Shown one piece after another: positions 24,395 through 33,463 of a stretch of 60,428 bases of DNA (the stretch's first letter is position 1; every line of letters starts with the position of its first letter). The translations under genes and the position numbers were made by a program. Under the pieces are notes generated by a model. The model did not search any database. It was not told the DNA's origin and worked only from the letters and a program-made list of their open reading frames with translations. Origin of the DNA: NORP23 sp050302475 (lineage in GTDB: Bacteria > Pseudomonadota > Alphaproteobacteria > Rhodobacterales > Rhodobacteraceae); the NCBI GenBank assembly GCA_050302475.1, contig JBNLBF010000019.1, positions 1-60,428 of the forward strand, written 5' to 3'.

Positions 24395-25595
24395 CAGTCA
24401 AACCTTCAACAAATCGTGCAATGCGGGCACTGGCTTCGGTCAGTGCCTCGTCAGATGTCGCGTAGCTTATGCGGAAGTTCGGCGAGAGTCCAAATGCCGC
24501 GCCAAATACCACCGCCACGCCGTCTTCTTCCAGCAAAGCAGTGGCAAAATCCTCATCTGTTTCAATGAGTTTGCCGGATTTACTGGTTTTCCCAATCAGC
24601 TCTTTGATGGACGGGTAAACATAGAATGCCCCTTCCGGGGTGGGGCAGGTGATACCGGGAATGGCGTTCAGTTTGCCGACCACCAGATCGCGGCGGCGCA
24701 AGAAAGCCTCGCGTGACATGGTGATGTAATCCTGCGGCCCGTTCAACGCCTCCACGGCAGCCCATTGGCTGATGGAAGACGGGTTGGTTGTGCTTTGGCT
24801 CTGGATTTTGACCATCGCTTTGACGAGCACTTCCGGCCCCGCCGCATAGCCGATCCGCCAGCCGGTCATCGCATAGGCTTTCGAAACGCCGTTGCAGGTG
24901 AGCGTCCTGTCATAAAGCCCGGGCTCGACCTCCGCCGGGGTTGAAAACTCATAGGGCGGAAAGGTGATATGTTCATACATATCATCCGTCATCACCCAGA
25001 CTTGCGGGTGCCGCATTAACACATCGGTCAGCGCCTTCAGTTCCTCACGCGTGTACCCAGCGCCTGTCGGGTTAGAGGGCGAGTTGAAGATCAGCCATTT
25101 GGTTTTGGGTGTGATCGCCGCCTCCAGCTGCGATGGCGTCATTTTGAAACCGGCTTCGATCGGACATTCAACGACCACCGGAGTTCCGCCGCCCAGCAGC
25201 ACCATATCGGGGTAGCTGACCCAATAGGGTGCCGGAATAATAACTTCGTCACCCGCATTAAGAGTGGCCAGCAAGGCATTGAAAAGAATTTGTTTCCCCC
25301 CGGTAGATACGATCACCTGATTGGGGGTGTAGGCCAGCCCGTTCTCGCGCTCGAACTTGGCGCAGATGGCGGCTTTCAGTTCGGGGATGCCGTCCGGTGC
25401 GGTATATTTGGTCTCGCCGCGATTGATTGCCTCGATCGCTGCGGCTTTGATATTGTCTGGCGTATCAAAATCCGGCTCTCCGGCACCCAGACCAATCACA
25501 TCGACACCCGCCGCTTTCAGCTCTTTCGCCTTGGTCGTGACAGCGACAGTTGGCGAAGGGCGGACGCGGGAAAGGGATTCAGCAAGGAATGACAT
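24387..25595 (-). CDS. Aspartate/aromatic-type aminotransferase (class I, subgroup I-gamma)
   Basis: This 402-residue PLP enzyme most likely transfers the amino group between aspartate and 2-oxoglutarate; arogenate/prephenate use is also possible in this subgroup. NSPSNPTGAGYT (about 173-184) and the PLP lysine in CNGVSKAYAMTGWRIGYA (Lys about 238) are present. The C-terminal Arg of FRISYATS, which binds the substrate carboxylate, is also present. The start at 25595 has AGGAG seven to eight bases before it; the longer frame to 25751 would overlap the divergent sdhE gene. Confidence 0.93.
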   Translation of the reverse strand: MSFLAESLSRVRPSPTVAVTTKAKELKAAGVDVIGLGAGEPDFDTPDNIKAAAIEAINRGETKYTAPDGIPELKAAICAKFERENGLAYTPNQVIVSTGGKQILFNALLATLNAGDEVIIPAPYWVSYPDMVLLGGGTPVVVECPIEAGFKMTPSQLEAAITPKTKWLIFNSPSNPTGAGYTREELKALTDVLMRHPQVWVMTDDMYEHITFPPYEFSTPAEVEPGLYDRTLTCNGVSKAYAMTGWRIGYAAGPEVLVKAMVKIQSQSTTNPSSISQWAAVEALNGPQDYITMSREAFLRRRDLVVGKLNAIPGITCPTPEGAFYVYPSIKELIGKTSKSGKLIETDEDFATALLEEDGVAVVFGAAFGLSPNFRISYATSDEALTEASARIARFVEGLTDV

Positions 25596-25677
25596 TGGCG
25601 GCTCCTGTTCAGTCCTGCCCGTGATAGATCGCTGCCCGGTGTGGTTCAAGCTTGAACATGGGCGCGGGATCGTCTTT

Positions 25678-25953
25678 ATGGCACTTATGGAAGAAACAGC
25701 AGAAAATCGGCTGAAACGTCTGCGAATGCGCAGCTGGCGACGCGGTACCAAAGAGATGGACCTGATCCTCGGCGGATTTGCAGACGCCTGTCTGTCGGAT
25801 CTGAACGAGGCAGAGCTGGACGCCTACGAAAATCTGCTGATCGAGAATGATCAGGATTTGTATCAATGGATGTCGGGACAGGCGGAGATTCCCGCGGAAC
25901 ATGCAAAAATCGCGGAAAAAATCCGGGGAATACATAAAATTCTTGATAAATAA
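25678..25953 (+). CDS. sdhE: FAD assembly factor SdhE
   Basis: A 91-residue protein of the SdhE/SDHAF2 family, which helps attach FAD to succinate dehydrogenase. The key motif RRGTKEMDLILGGFAD (about 21-36) corresponds to the RGxxExD signature. The helix DAYENLLIENDQDLYQWMSG follows, as in the family. Two in-frame ATGs (25678, 25687) are possible. No sdh genes lie in the window. Confidence 0.92.
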   Translation: MALMEETAENRLKRLRMRSWRRGTKEMDLILGGFADACLSDLNEAELDAYENLLIENDQDLYQWMSGQAEIPAEHAKIAEKIRGIHKILDK

Positions 25954-26026
25954 CGGCTCAGTTTAACGAGTTGTTTTCAAATTCAGGCCAAGTCTCAATA
26001 AAACTGTGTATTTGTGGAGACCGAGT

Positions 26027-26524
26027 ATGAATTTGCAAGCTGTTGTCCAAGATGGGTCTTTGTCTGGTAGCTTATTAACATATCTGGACACGCTGGCACG
26101 TTTGGAACGTCTGCATCGTTTGTTGTTGGATGTGATCAAGGATGAATTCGAACGACTCGGTCTGATCGACATCAATTCTGTTCAGGGGTTGCTGCTGTTC
26201 AATATCGGAGAGCAGGAAGTCACCGCCGGCGAACTGAAATCCCGCGGATATTATCAGGGCTCCAATGTTTCCTACAATCTGAAGAAGCTTGTCGAAAGCG
26301 GGTATATGTATCACGAGAAATGCAAAGTTGACCGCCGGGCTGTCCGAGTCAGCCTGACAGACAAAGGCAAGGAAATCCGTGAAATTCTGGCAAACCTGTT
26401 TGAACGGCATTCAAGCGGTATGGTGAATTCGACGTCGCTGGAACAAGAAGATCTGGAAAAGATCAATGGCAACCTCAGGATCATCGAACGCTATTGGACG
26501 GAACAAATCCGATTCATTTACTAA
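26027..26524 (+). CDS. LdtR-like MarR family regulator
   Basis: A 165-residue winged-helix protein. The central LLLFNIGEQEVTAGELKSRGYYQGSNVSYNLKKLVESGYM is almost the signature of the alphaproteobacterial LdtR-like group, whose Liberibacter member controls an L,D-transpeptidase. The wing (KVDRRAVRVSLTDKG) follows. The ATG at 26027 was preferred over an in-frame ATG at 26006 since family similarity starts after it. It lies 149 bases before hemA. An L,D-transpeptidase gene is in the same window near 58 kb. Confidence 0.87.
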   Translation: MNLQAVVQDGSLSGSLLTYLDTLARLERLHRLLLDVIKDEFERLGLIDINSVQGLLLFNIGEQEVTAGELKSRGYYQGSNVSYNLKKLVESGYMYHEKCKVDRRAVRVSLTDKGKEIREILANLFERHSSGMVNSTSLEQEDLEKINGNLRIIERYWTEQIRFIY

Positions 26525-26610
26525 AGAATTTCACAGGAAATTCATGGCGTAAGACGTTTGCACATTCCAAAACCGTAATATATCCTCCCTGCGTCGATTT
26601 GCGACATACG

Positions 26611-26663
26611 GGAGACTCAATCTCCGGGTATTTAAGACGCATTAAAAATTAGGCAGCCGGAGA
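26611..26663 (+). promoter_or_regulatory. hemA leader with two mutually exclusive stems over the ribosome binding site
   Basis: Three segments lie in order: GGAGA (26611-26615), TCTCCGG (26621-26627) and CCGGAGA (26657-26663). The middle one can pair with the first (5 bp) or with the third (7 bp), but not both. The third holds GGAG, the only Shine-Dalgarno candidate of hemA, 11 bases before its ATG. A leader of this design could switch translation. The effector, if any, is unknown. Just upstream, GTCG-N5-CGAC (26593-26605) is another small inverted repeat. Confidence 0.5.
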
Positions 26664-26673
26664 CCGCATCCTA

Positions 26674-27897
26674 ATGAATTACGAAACAGGCTTGGATCAG
26701 GCGCTGAGTGCTCTTCATGAAGAGGGGCGGTATCGTGTGTTTATGGATATTTGTCGCGAGAAGGGATCGTTCCCACGCGCGACATGGCACCGCCCCGATG
26801 GCGAGTCACAGGAAATCACCGTGTGGTGCGGGAATGACTATCTGGGTATGGGGCAGAACCCGGTTGTGCTGCAGGCCATGCAAACCGCATTGATGACTGC
26901 GGGGGCGGGGTCCGGCGGAACCCGCAATATTTCAGGCACGACGGTCTATCACAAAGAACTGGAAGCCGAGCTCGCCGATCTTCATCAGAAAGAAGCGGCG
27001 CTTGTTTTCACCTCTGCCTACATCGCGAACGAGGCAACGCTGTCCGTATTACCAAAACTGTTCCCTGGCCTGATCATCTTTTCGGATGAGCTGAACCACG
27101 CCTCGATGATCGAAGGCGTGCGCCATGGCCGGTGCGAAAAACATATCTGGCGCCATAACGACCTCGCACACCTGCGCGAATTGCTCGAATCGGTGGATCC
27201 GAATGCGCCGAAACTGATCGCATTCGAGTCGATTTACTCCATGGATGGCGATTTTGGCCCAGTCAAAGAGATTTGCGATCTGGCAGATGAGTTCAACGCG
27301 CTGACCTATATTGACGAGGTTCACGCCGTCGGAATGTACGGCCCGCGCGGTGGCGGTGTCGCGGAACGTGACGATCTGATGGACCGGATCGACATTATCA
27401 ACGGCACCTTGGCGAAAGCTTATGGGGTCATGGGTGGCTACATCGCGACATCCGAAAAAATGGCTGACGCGGTTCGCTCTTACGCGCCGGGTTTCATCTT
27501 TACGACCTCTCTGCCGCCCGCGATTGCGGCGGGTGCTGCAGCCTCCGTTCGCTATCTGAAAGAACATCAGGAGCTGCGCGATCAGCATCAAGATGCCGCT
27601 AAATCATTGAAAATTCGCCTAAAATCACTTGGAATGCCGGTGATGGACAATAACAGCCATATTGTTCCGGTCATGGTGGGCGATCCGGTTAAATGCAAAA
27701 AGCTGTCCGACTGGCTGTTGGAAGAGTTCAGCATTTACGTGCAGCCGATCAACTTCCCGACCGTGCCGCGTGGGACGGAACGTCTGCGATTTACACCATC
27801 GCCGGTGCATGACAGCGGGATGACGGACCATCTGGTGAATTCACTGGATGCACTGTGGAAACAATGCGAACTGGCACGGGTCGCCAAAACCGGCTGA
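26674..27897 (+). CDS. hemA: 5-aminolevulinate synthase
   Basis: This 407-residue PLP enzyme joins glycine and succinyl-CoA to make 5-aminolevulinate, the first heme (and, if present, bacteriochlorophyll) precursor. The single-step route is a mark of alphaproteobacteria. The PLP lysine is K248 (NGTLAKAYGVMGGY), the same position as in Rhodobacter. WCGNDYLGMG (51-60) and SGGTRNISGTT (80-90) are conserved. Length matches the family. The upstream leader can hide the ribosome binding site in a stem. Confidence 0.98.
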   Translation: MNYETGLDQALSALHEEGRYRVFMDICREKGSFPRATWHRPDGESQEITVWCGNDYLGMGQNPVVLQAMQTALMTAGAGSGGTRNISGTTVYHKELEAELADLHQKEAALVFTSAYIANEATLSVLPKLFPGLIIFSDELNHASMIEGVRHGRCEKHIWRHNDLAHLRELLESVDPNAPKLIAFESIYSMDGDFGPVKEICDLADEFNALTYIDEVHAVGMYGPRGGGVAERDDLMDRIDIINGTLAKAYGVMGGYIATSEKMADAVRSYAPGFIFTTSLPPAIAAGAAASVRYLKEHQELRDQHQDAAKSLKIRLKSLGMPVMDNNSHIVPVMVGDPVKCKKLSDWLLEEFSIYVQPINFPTVPRGTERLRFTPSPVHDSGMTDHLVNSLDALWKQCELARVAKTG

Positions 27898-28008
27898 CCC
27901 GTCACATTTCCTTGATAGGCAAAGAATCGCCGTTGACGTGCACGGAAATTTTACCCCTGCACAAGCCATTGGAATCATGCTAAGAAAAGAGACCGGTTTC
28001 GGGGGCAG

Positions 28009-28062
28009 AGTCTGCGATAATCGGGTATAAATTGGGGCAAAAAAACAGTATAAAAGCAGACT
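28009..28062 (+). other. Inverted repeat AGTCTGC/GCAGACT ending just before a start codon
   Basis: AGTCTGC (28009-28015) and GCAGACT (28056-28062) are perfect inverted copies 40 bases apart. The second copy ends two bases before the RodZ-like ATG, where a Shine-Dalgarno would be expected, but none is visible. The loop is long and A-rich. It may fold over the start, or be chance. Confidence 0.25.
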
Positions 28063-28064
28063 GT

Positions 28065-29213
28065 ATGGATCGTGAACCAGAACAGAACCTCGTCAACGGT
28101 TTCGACTCGTTTGAGATGCGTTTAGGCGACGAGTTGCGCGGAGAACGCGCGACGCTCGGCAAGAGTCTTCTGGACGTGCAGCGCGATATCCGTATCAAAG
28201 CCTCTTATATTTCCGCGATTGAAAATTGTGACATCTCGGTCTTTCCGAATCCGAGCTTTGTCGCTGGCTATGTGCGTTCTTACGCGCGATACCTGCAACT
28301 GGACCCCGAAGAAACCTATGCCCGGTTTTGTAGCGAGGCCGGATATCAAAGCACCAGCGCGGAACTGAATGTACAATCTTCCACGCGTATCAATGATGAT
28401 CGTCAGGATGAACACCCGGCCGGTAACTGGGCCCCGCGTATGCCGGGTATGGTTGCTGCGAAAAACGGTGTATCCGCCGGGCAAACCCTGATGGCCGCCG
28501 GGCCGCTGCTGGCGCTCGTGCTGGTTGTTGCCGGTCTGGGATATGGCGGCTGGAAGCTGATCAACGATATTCAACGCGTAGAATTTGCCCCGATCGAAGA
28601 AAGCCCAATGGTGGCTTTTGAACCGACGGGTCTGGGAGCGACGAGCAGCTCCCCTGACGGGTTTACACCTTCCAGCATCGAATTGGCCGCGGATCCTTCG
28701 ATCCTCTATAACCGGCGCGAACTGGATGTCCCGGTTGTCGAACCTCGTGATGGTCCGATTTTTGCGATCAACCCGGATGCGGGAAGTGATGCGCCGACAC
28801 CCGAGCTTGACGTAACCGAAGGCAGCACGCTGGAGGTGGCAGAGCTACCGATCGTCAGCGAAACTCCGGAAATTCCTACCATTAGCGTTGTCGCCCAAGA
28901 AGACGTCTGGGTCCGTATCTACGAAGAAAACGGTACGATTATCTTCGAAAAAACCCTTGCGGCTGGCGAGCAATACCAGTTGCCCGAAGACGCCCCTGCG
29001 GCTTACTTGCGGGCGGGGAATGCCACGGCGCTCTATGTCATGGTCAATGACGAGGCCTTTGGCCCGGTCAGCACCACCGACGCAGTTGTGCGTGACGTGC
29101 CCCTGGCCCCGACCGAAGTCGCCAGCGCAATGTCTTCCGTTGACAATCCCTCAGTTGCTTTACAGGTTGCCGCCGAGGCTTGGCGCGAAATTCACACGGC
29201 GCAAAACGATTAG
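28065..29213 (+). CDS. RodZ-like protein: N-terminal HTH, one membrane helix, C-terminal DUF4115
   Basis: A 382-residue protein. An HTH_25/Cro-type domain (LGDELRGERATLGKSLLDVQRDIRIKASYISAIEN) covers about 16-90. One membrane helix follows (AAGPLLALVLVVAGLGYGGWKLI, about 145-170), then a Pro/Asp-rich periplasmic linker. A C-terminal DUF4115-like beta domain has ISVVAQEDVWVRIYEENGTIIFEKTLAAGEQYQLP. This is the RodZ layout; RodZ helps MreB set cell shape. A TTG at 28032 is in frame, but neither start has a clear Shine-Dalgarno. ispG follows, as in many proteobacteria. Confidence 0.85.
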   Translation: MDREPEQNLVNGFDSFEMRLGDELRGERATLGKSLLDVQRDIRIKASYISAIENCDISVFPNPSFVAGYVRSYARYLQLDPEETYARFCSEAGYQSTSAELNVQSSTRINDDRQDEHPAGNWAPRMPGMVAAKNGVSAGQTLMAAGPLLALVLVVAGLGYGGWKLINDIQRVEFAPIEESPMVAFEPTGLGATSSSPDGFTPSSIELAADPSILYNRRELDVPVVEPRDGPIFAINPDAGSDAPTPELDVTEGSTLEVAELPIVSETPEIPTISVVAQEDVWVRIYEENGTIIFEKTLAAGEQYQLPEDAPAAYLRAGNATALYVMVNDEAFGPVSTTDAVVRDVPLAPTEVASAMSSVDNPSVALQVAAEAWREIHTAQND

Positions 29214-29279
29214 CGACGGGTGACATCCCCTTAATTTCCGCATAACAATCCGTGCAACGCAAAGCACGCAGGTCACGCA

Positions 29280-30410
29280 ATGACTCATAACCCGATCCGA
29301 CCATGGAGAAATATAGAACGGCGTAAAAGCCGTCTGATCCATGTCGGAAACGTCCCTGTCGGCGGAGACTCCCCGATAACGGTCCAGACGATGACGAATA
29401 CGATCACGTCTGACGCCAAAGCCACGATTGAACAGATACTTCGCTGTGCTGACGCAGGCGCGGATATCGTCCGCGTATCCTGCCCCGACGAAGCCTCCAC
29501 CAAAGCACTGGCCGAGATTACCCGCGAAAGCCCAGTGCCGATCGTTGCCGATATTCATTTCCACTACCAGCGCGCGATAGAGGCCGCCGAAGCCGGTGCC
29601 GCCTGTCTGCGGATCAATCCCGGCAATATCGGATCGTCCGAGCGTGTACGTGAAGTCATCAAAGCTGCGCGGGACCATAATTGTTCGATCCGGATAGGCG
29701 TGAACGCAGGGTCGCTGGAAAAACATCTGCTGGACAAATACGGTGAACCCTGTCCCGAAGCGATGATCGAAAGCGGTCTGGATCATATCCGGATCCTCGA
29801 AGATAACGACTTTCATGAATATAAAATCAGCGTCAAAGCTTCCGATGTGTTCCTTGCGGCTGCAGCCTATCAGGGGTTGGCAGAGGCAACCGACGCGCCG
29901 ATCCATCTTGGGATCACGGAGGCAGGGGGCCTGACCTCCGGCACGATCAAATCGGCGATTGGCCTCGGGAACCTCCTGTGGATGGGGATTGGGGATACGC
30001 TGCGTGTTTCGCTGTCCGCTGACCCGGTGGAAGAGGTTAAAGTCGGTTTCGAAATTCTGAAGGCACTTGGGCTGCGGCATCGCGGCGTGAATATCATTTC
30101 ATGCCCCAGTTGCGCGCGACAAGGGTTTGACGTGATCTCCACTGTTGCGGAACTGGAAAAACGCCTCGCCCATATTCACACGCCGATCAGCCTGTCGATC
30201 ATTGGCTGTGTGGTGAATGGCCCCGGAGAGGCGCTGATGACGGATATCGGCTTTACCGGTGGCGGGGCCGGGCATGGCATGGTTTACCTTGCGGGCAAGC
30301 AGGACCATAAGCTAGAAAACACGCAAATGATTGACCATATTGTAAAAATGGTTGAGGATCGCGCCCGAGAGATAGAAAACAAAACAGGGACTGCGGATAA
30401 CGCAGCGTGA
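29280..30410 (+). CDS. ispG: 4-hydroxy-3-methylbut-2-enyl diphosphate synthase
   Basis: A 376-residue Fe-S enzyme of the MEP isoprenoid pathway. The 4Fe-4S ligands are two Cys in SCPSCARQGFD and one in SIIGCVVNGPGEA, with the Glu of GPGEA as fourth ligand. The N-terminal TIM-barrel part shows VQTMTNT and VADIHFHYQRA. Length is typical of the bacterial form. It depends on the Fe-S machinery encoded at the left end of the window. Confidence 0.98.
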   Translation: MTHNPIRPWRNIERRKSRLIHVGNVPVGGDSPITVQTMTNTITSDAKATIEQILRCADAGADIVRVSCPDEASTKALAEITRESPVPIVADIHFHYQRAIEAAEAGAACLRINPGNIGSSERVREVIKAARDHNCSIRIGVNAGSLEKHLLDKYGEPCPEAMIESGLDHIRILEDNDFHEYKISVKASDVFLAAAAYQGLAEATDAPIHLGITEAGGLTSGTIKSAIGLGNLLWMGIGDTLRVSLSADPVEEVKVGFEILKALGLRHRGVNIISCPSCARQGFDVISTVAELEKRLAHIHTPISLSIIGCVVNGPGEALMTDIGFTGGGAGHGMVYLAGKQDHKLENTQMIDHIVKMVEDRAREIENKTGTADNAA

Positions 30411-30413
30411 CTT

Positions 30414-30902
30414 ATGGCTCGAATGGCAGTTTTTATTGTATTGCTGAATATCGTTGTAGCTGGGTTCCTATTTTATCGAGTGAGTACAGTAGAGCACGAC
30501 CCAGATGTTTGGCATGTCGATCCGTTGGCGGCCGAACAGCCGCTTAAGCCACACAGTTTCCGTGTGGCTCCGCCGCTGCTGACAACGCAGCCGGTGGATA
30601 TGCCAGCACCTGTCTATACAGCCAATCCAACCCTGATGGCCAAAGCGTTTGACGATTTTGTCCTGAATCAGCCCAAAACGGAACGCATTGCCGGATCTCC
30701 GGAAGAAGGCTGGATGACCTATGTTCAACGCTCGCCGCGTTTGAATTTCCCGGATTACATCTCGGTCAAATTCATTGATCTGAACGGTGGAAATTCCACG
30801 GTTGCGGTCTTTTCGCGTTCGCGTTTTGGCTATGGCGACATGGGGGTCAATGAAGAGCGTGTGACGACATGGTTGCGAACCCTGCAATCATTTGAAGAGT
30901 AA
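30414..30902 (+). CDS. DUF1499 family membrane-anchored protein
   Basis: A 162-residue protein with one N-terminal hydrophobic segment (MAVFIVLLNIVVAGFLFYRV, about 4-23), probably a membrane anchor. The rest matches the DUF1499 type, with VQRSPRLNFPDYISVKFIDL and STVAVFSRSRFGYGDMGVNEERVTTWL near the end. Function is unknown. It lies three bases after ispG and 12 bases before prfA, in the same operon. Confidence 0.82.
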   Translation: MARMAVFIVLLNIVVAGFLFYRVSTVEHDPDVWHVDPLAAEQPLKPHSFRVAPPLLTTQPVDMPAPVYTANPTLMAKAFDDFVLNQPKTERIAGSPEEGWMTYVQRSPRLNFPDYISVKFIDLNGGNSTVAVFSRSRFGYGDMGVNEERVTTWLRTLQSFEE

Positions 30903-30914
30903 CACCCCAACATC

Positions 30915-31970
30915 ATGATCACCGACGCGCAACTTGAGCAGATCAAGAGCCGCTTTGCGTTTATCGAGGCAAAGCTCGCTGCCGGTGCCAATCCGGATGA
31001 ACTCGCCGCCCTTGGCCGCGAATATACCGAGCTGAAACCGGTTGTCGAAAAAATCGATCTGTATACGGAAAATCTGGAAGCCAGGGCTGATGTCGAAGCA
31101 ATGCTTGACGATCCGGAGATGAAGGCGCTGGCCGAAGATGAGCTGAAACGGATCAAATCCGAAACCGAATCCGCCGAACATGCGATCATGCTGGCGTTGA
31201 TTCCCAAAGATGCTGCCGATGACCGTCCGGCGATTGTCGAAATCCGGGCCGGGACGGGCGGGGACGAGGCGGGATTGTTTGCCGCGGATCTTTTGCGCAT
31301 GTATCAGCGGTTTTCTGAACGCAAAGGCTGGACGTTTGAACTGGTGGAGGCATCCGAAACCGGTATCGGCGGCGTCAAGGAAGCGATTGCGCATATTCGG
31401 GGTGACGGTGTTTTCGCTGAGATGAAGTTCGAATCCGGCGTTCATCGCGTGCAACGTGTTCCGACTACGGAATCGGGGGGCAGGATTCACACCTCGGCCG
31501 CGACGGTTGCCGTGCTGCCTGAGGCAGAGGATGTGGATATCGACATTCCCGACGGCGACATCCGGATCGATACGATGCGGGCCAGTGGCGCTGGCGGGCA
31601 GCATGTGAACACAACTGATTCCGCGGTCCGGATTACGCATTTGCCGACCGGGATCGTTGTGACCTCGTCAGAGAAATCCCAACATACCAATCGCGCCAAG
31701 GCCATGCAGGTCCTGCGCACCCGGCTCTATGATCTGAAACGTCAGGAGGCGGACGCCGAACGCGCGGCGGCGCGCAAAGGGCAGGTCGGGTCTGGGGACC
31801 GGTCGGAACGGATCCGGACATACAATTTCCCGCAAGGCCGCGTCACCGATCACCGGATTAATCTGACACTATACAAGCTGGATCAGGTTCTGGATGGCGA
31901 TTTGCAGGAGCTGACAGACTCCCTGATCGCGGCAGATCAGGCGGAGAAACTCGCCGAGCTGAATCCGTGA
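30915..31970 (+). CDS. prfA: Peptide chain release factor 1
   Basis: A 351-residue class I release factor for UAA and UAG. The stop-codon tripeptide position reads PTT (183-185, RVQRVPTTESGGRIHTS), in the RF1 rather than RF2 context. The GGQ peptidyl-release motif is at 227-229 (GAGGQHVNTTDSAVR). GSGDRSERIRTYNFPQGRVTDHRI near 300 is conserved. The stop overlaps prmC, which methylates the GGQ glutamine. Confidence 0.98.
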   Translation: MITDAQLEQIKSRFAFIEAKLAAGANPDELAALGREYTELKPVVEKIDLYTENLEARADVEAMLDDPEMKALAEDELKRIKSETESAEHAIMLALIPKDAADDRPAIVEIRAGTGGDEAGLFAADLLRMYQRFSERKGWTFELVEASETGIGGVKEAIAHIRGDGVFAEMKFESGVHRVQRVPTTESGGRIHTSAATVAVLPEAEDVDIDIPDGDIRIDTMRASGAGGQHVNTTDSAVRITHLPTGIVVTSSEKSQHTNRAKAMQVLRTRLYDLKRQEADAERAAARKGQVGSGDRSERIRTYNFPQGRVTDHRINLTLYKLDQVLDGDLQELTDSLIAADQAEKLAELNP

Positions 31971-32800
31971 TCATTCGCGACCTGTTGGCAGAGGCAACGT
32001 TAACGTTGGCATCCGCGAATGTGCCCGATGCCAAGCGGGACGCGCAGATTTTACTGGCCGATTGTTTGGCGATCTCTGCTGGAGAGATCATTCTCCGCCA
32101 ACAGGAAACAGTCAGCGCAGAGGTAGCTGAGAGATTTCGGGCACATGTTTTACGACGCGCAAAGCGGGAACCGGTCTCTCAAATCATTGGCTACAGAGAA
32201 TTCTGGGGCAGGCGGTTTTCGGTGACATCAGACGTTCTGGACCCACGGCCCGAGACAGAAACCCTGATAGAAGCCGCGTTGAAGCTCCACCCCCAACGGA
32301 TACTCGATTTGGGTACAGGAAGCGGTATTCTGGCAATCACGCTGGAGCTGGAGATACCCGGGGCTGAAGTTGTTGCCGTTGACATAAGTCCCGATGCGCT
32401 ACGGGTTGCTGATATAAACGCCCGGGCCCTTGGGTCCGAAGTCGAATTTCTCCGGTCTGACTGGTTTGCAGCAGTTGAGGGGCAGTTTGATCTGATCGTC
32501 AGCAATCCGCCGTATATCTCGGCGTCCGAAAGACCTTCGCTGTCGCCTGAACTGCTGGACCATGAACCCGCAATTGCCTTGTTTGCTGATGAGGACGGCT
32601 TGTTGGCGTATAAAACCATCGCGCAATCCGCTGACAATTACCTGACGCCTGACGGGCGCATCCTCGTTGAGATTGGGCATAGCCAGACGAAACAGGTCAC
32701 AGAGATATTTGCGCAGAACCAGTATCGGCTTGATAATCTCCATCAGGACATGTCCGGACATGACAGAATTCTTGAGTTTTCGCGAAATTTTGCCAAATAG
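31967..32800 (+). CDS. prmC: Release factor glutamine methyltransferase PrmC (HemK)
   Basis: A 277-residue SAM-dependent enzyme that methylates the Gln of the GGQ motif in RF1/RF2. SAM motif I LDLGTGSGILAITL (about 107-120) and the catalytic NPPYI (about 178-182) are present, as is the N-terminal helical domain. It uses a GTG start that overlaps the prfA stop (GTGA). The pair prfA-prmC is widely conserved. Confidence 0.98.
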   Translation: MIIRDLLAEATLTLASANVPDAKRDAQILLADCLAISAGEIILRQQETVSAEVAERFRAHVLRRAKREPVSQIIGYREFWGRRFSVTSDVLDPRPETETLIEAALKLHPQRILDLGTGSGILAITLELEIPGAEVVAVDISPDALRVADINARALGSEVEFLRSDWFAAVEGQFDLIVSNPPYISASERPSLSPELLDHEPAIALFADEDGLLAYKTIAQSADNYLTPDGRILVEIGHSQTKQVTEIFAQNQYRLDNLHQDMSGHDRILEFSRNFAK

Positions 32801-32989
32801 CGACATATTTAAGGGCTTTTGACCATTTTACGCTTGAGAATATGCGCTGAGACTGTATGTTTAACTCAACCGCGCGAGATTGAGCGTTGTGCTCTCCCGA
32901 AGGAAAGTGGTTCAGCTAACAATAGATCGGATGGCATATAGTTTTCGCCAGCCTGTTAAGACAAACTCCGAAATAACAAAAGCAAGAGT

Positions 32990-33463
32990 ATGAGAACTTC
33001 CAACAAGTCACGTTCGCGTAACAAAAGCAATAATCGCCGAGGCAACAATAATTATGCCAATATGGTAAACCGAGTGTTCGACAGTGCCGGACCGGAAGGT
33101 CGCGTTCGTGGGACGCCACAGCAGATCATTGATAAATATCTTACGCTGGCGCGTGATGCCGGTCTGACAGATGATCGTGTTGGTGCCGAGAATTTTCAGC
33201 AACATGCCGAACATTATCGGCGTATCCTGAACGAAGCGCAGCGACAGATCGCTAAGCGCCAGGAAGAAAATCAGGCGCGCAACGAAGATAAACCGGTTCA
33301 GAAAAACCAGAACGGGTATGAATCCCCTGAAAACAGCGACGACGACAATATCGTTGATACGCCGGAAAATCAGGATTCACCGAAACGTAAAACTCGCGCC
33401 CCTAAACAGGCGAAAGCCGAAGTGGCGTCTGAGCCTGAACAGACCGCAGACAATATTCAATAA
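32990..33463 (+). CDS. DUF4167 family protein
   Basis: A 157-residue, highly charged protein typical of alphaproteobacteria. An Arg/Asn-rich start (KSRSRNKSNNRRGNNNYANMVNRVFDS) is followed by the conserved block VRGTPQQIIDKYLTLARDAGLTDDRVGAENFQQHAEHYRRILNEA. The remainder is acidic and disordered. RNA binding is plausible from composition, but there is no direct evidence. The 189-base gap before it holds no other gene. Its end overlaps the convergent rsmA end by seven bases. Confidence 0.88.
   Translation: MRTSNKSRSRNKSNNRRGNNNYANMVNRVFDSAGPEGRVRGTPQQIIDKYLTLARDAGLTDDRVGAENFQQHAEHYRRILNEAQRQIAKRQEENQARNEDKPVQKNQNGYESPENSDDDNIVDTPENQDSPKRKTRAPKQAKAEVASEPEQTADNIQ

Noticed and set aside
26525..26673. 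FnrL or CtrA sites before hemA
   Set aside because: No TTGAT-N4-ATCAA was found. TTAA-N6-TTAA at 26632-26645 has the wrong spacing for CtrA (N7).
29160..30080. A 306-residue minus-strand open frame over ispG
   Set aside because: It opposes a firmly identified enzyme and lacks recognisable motifs.
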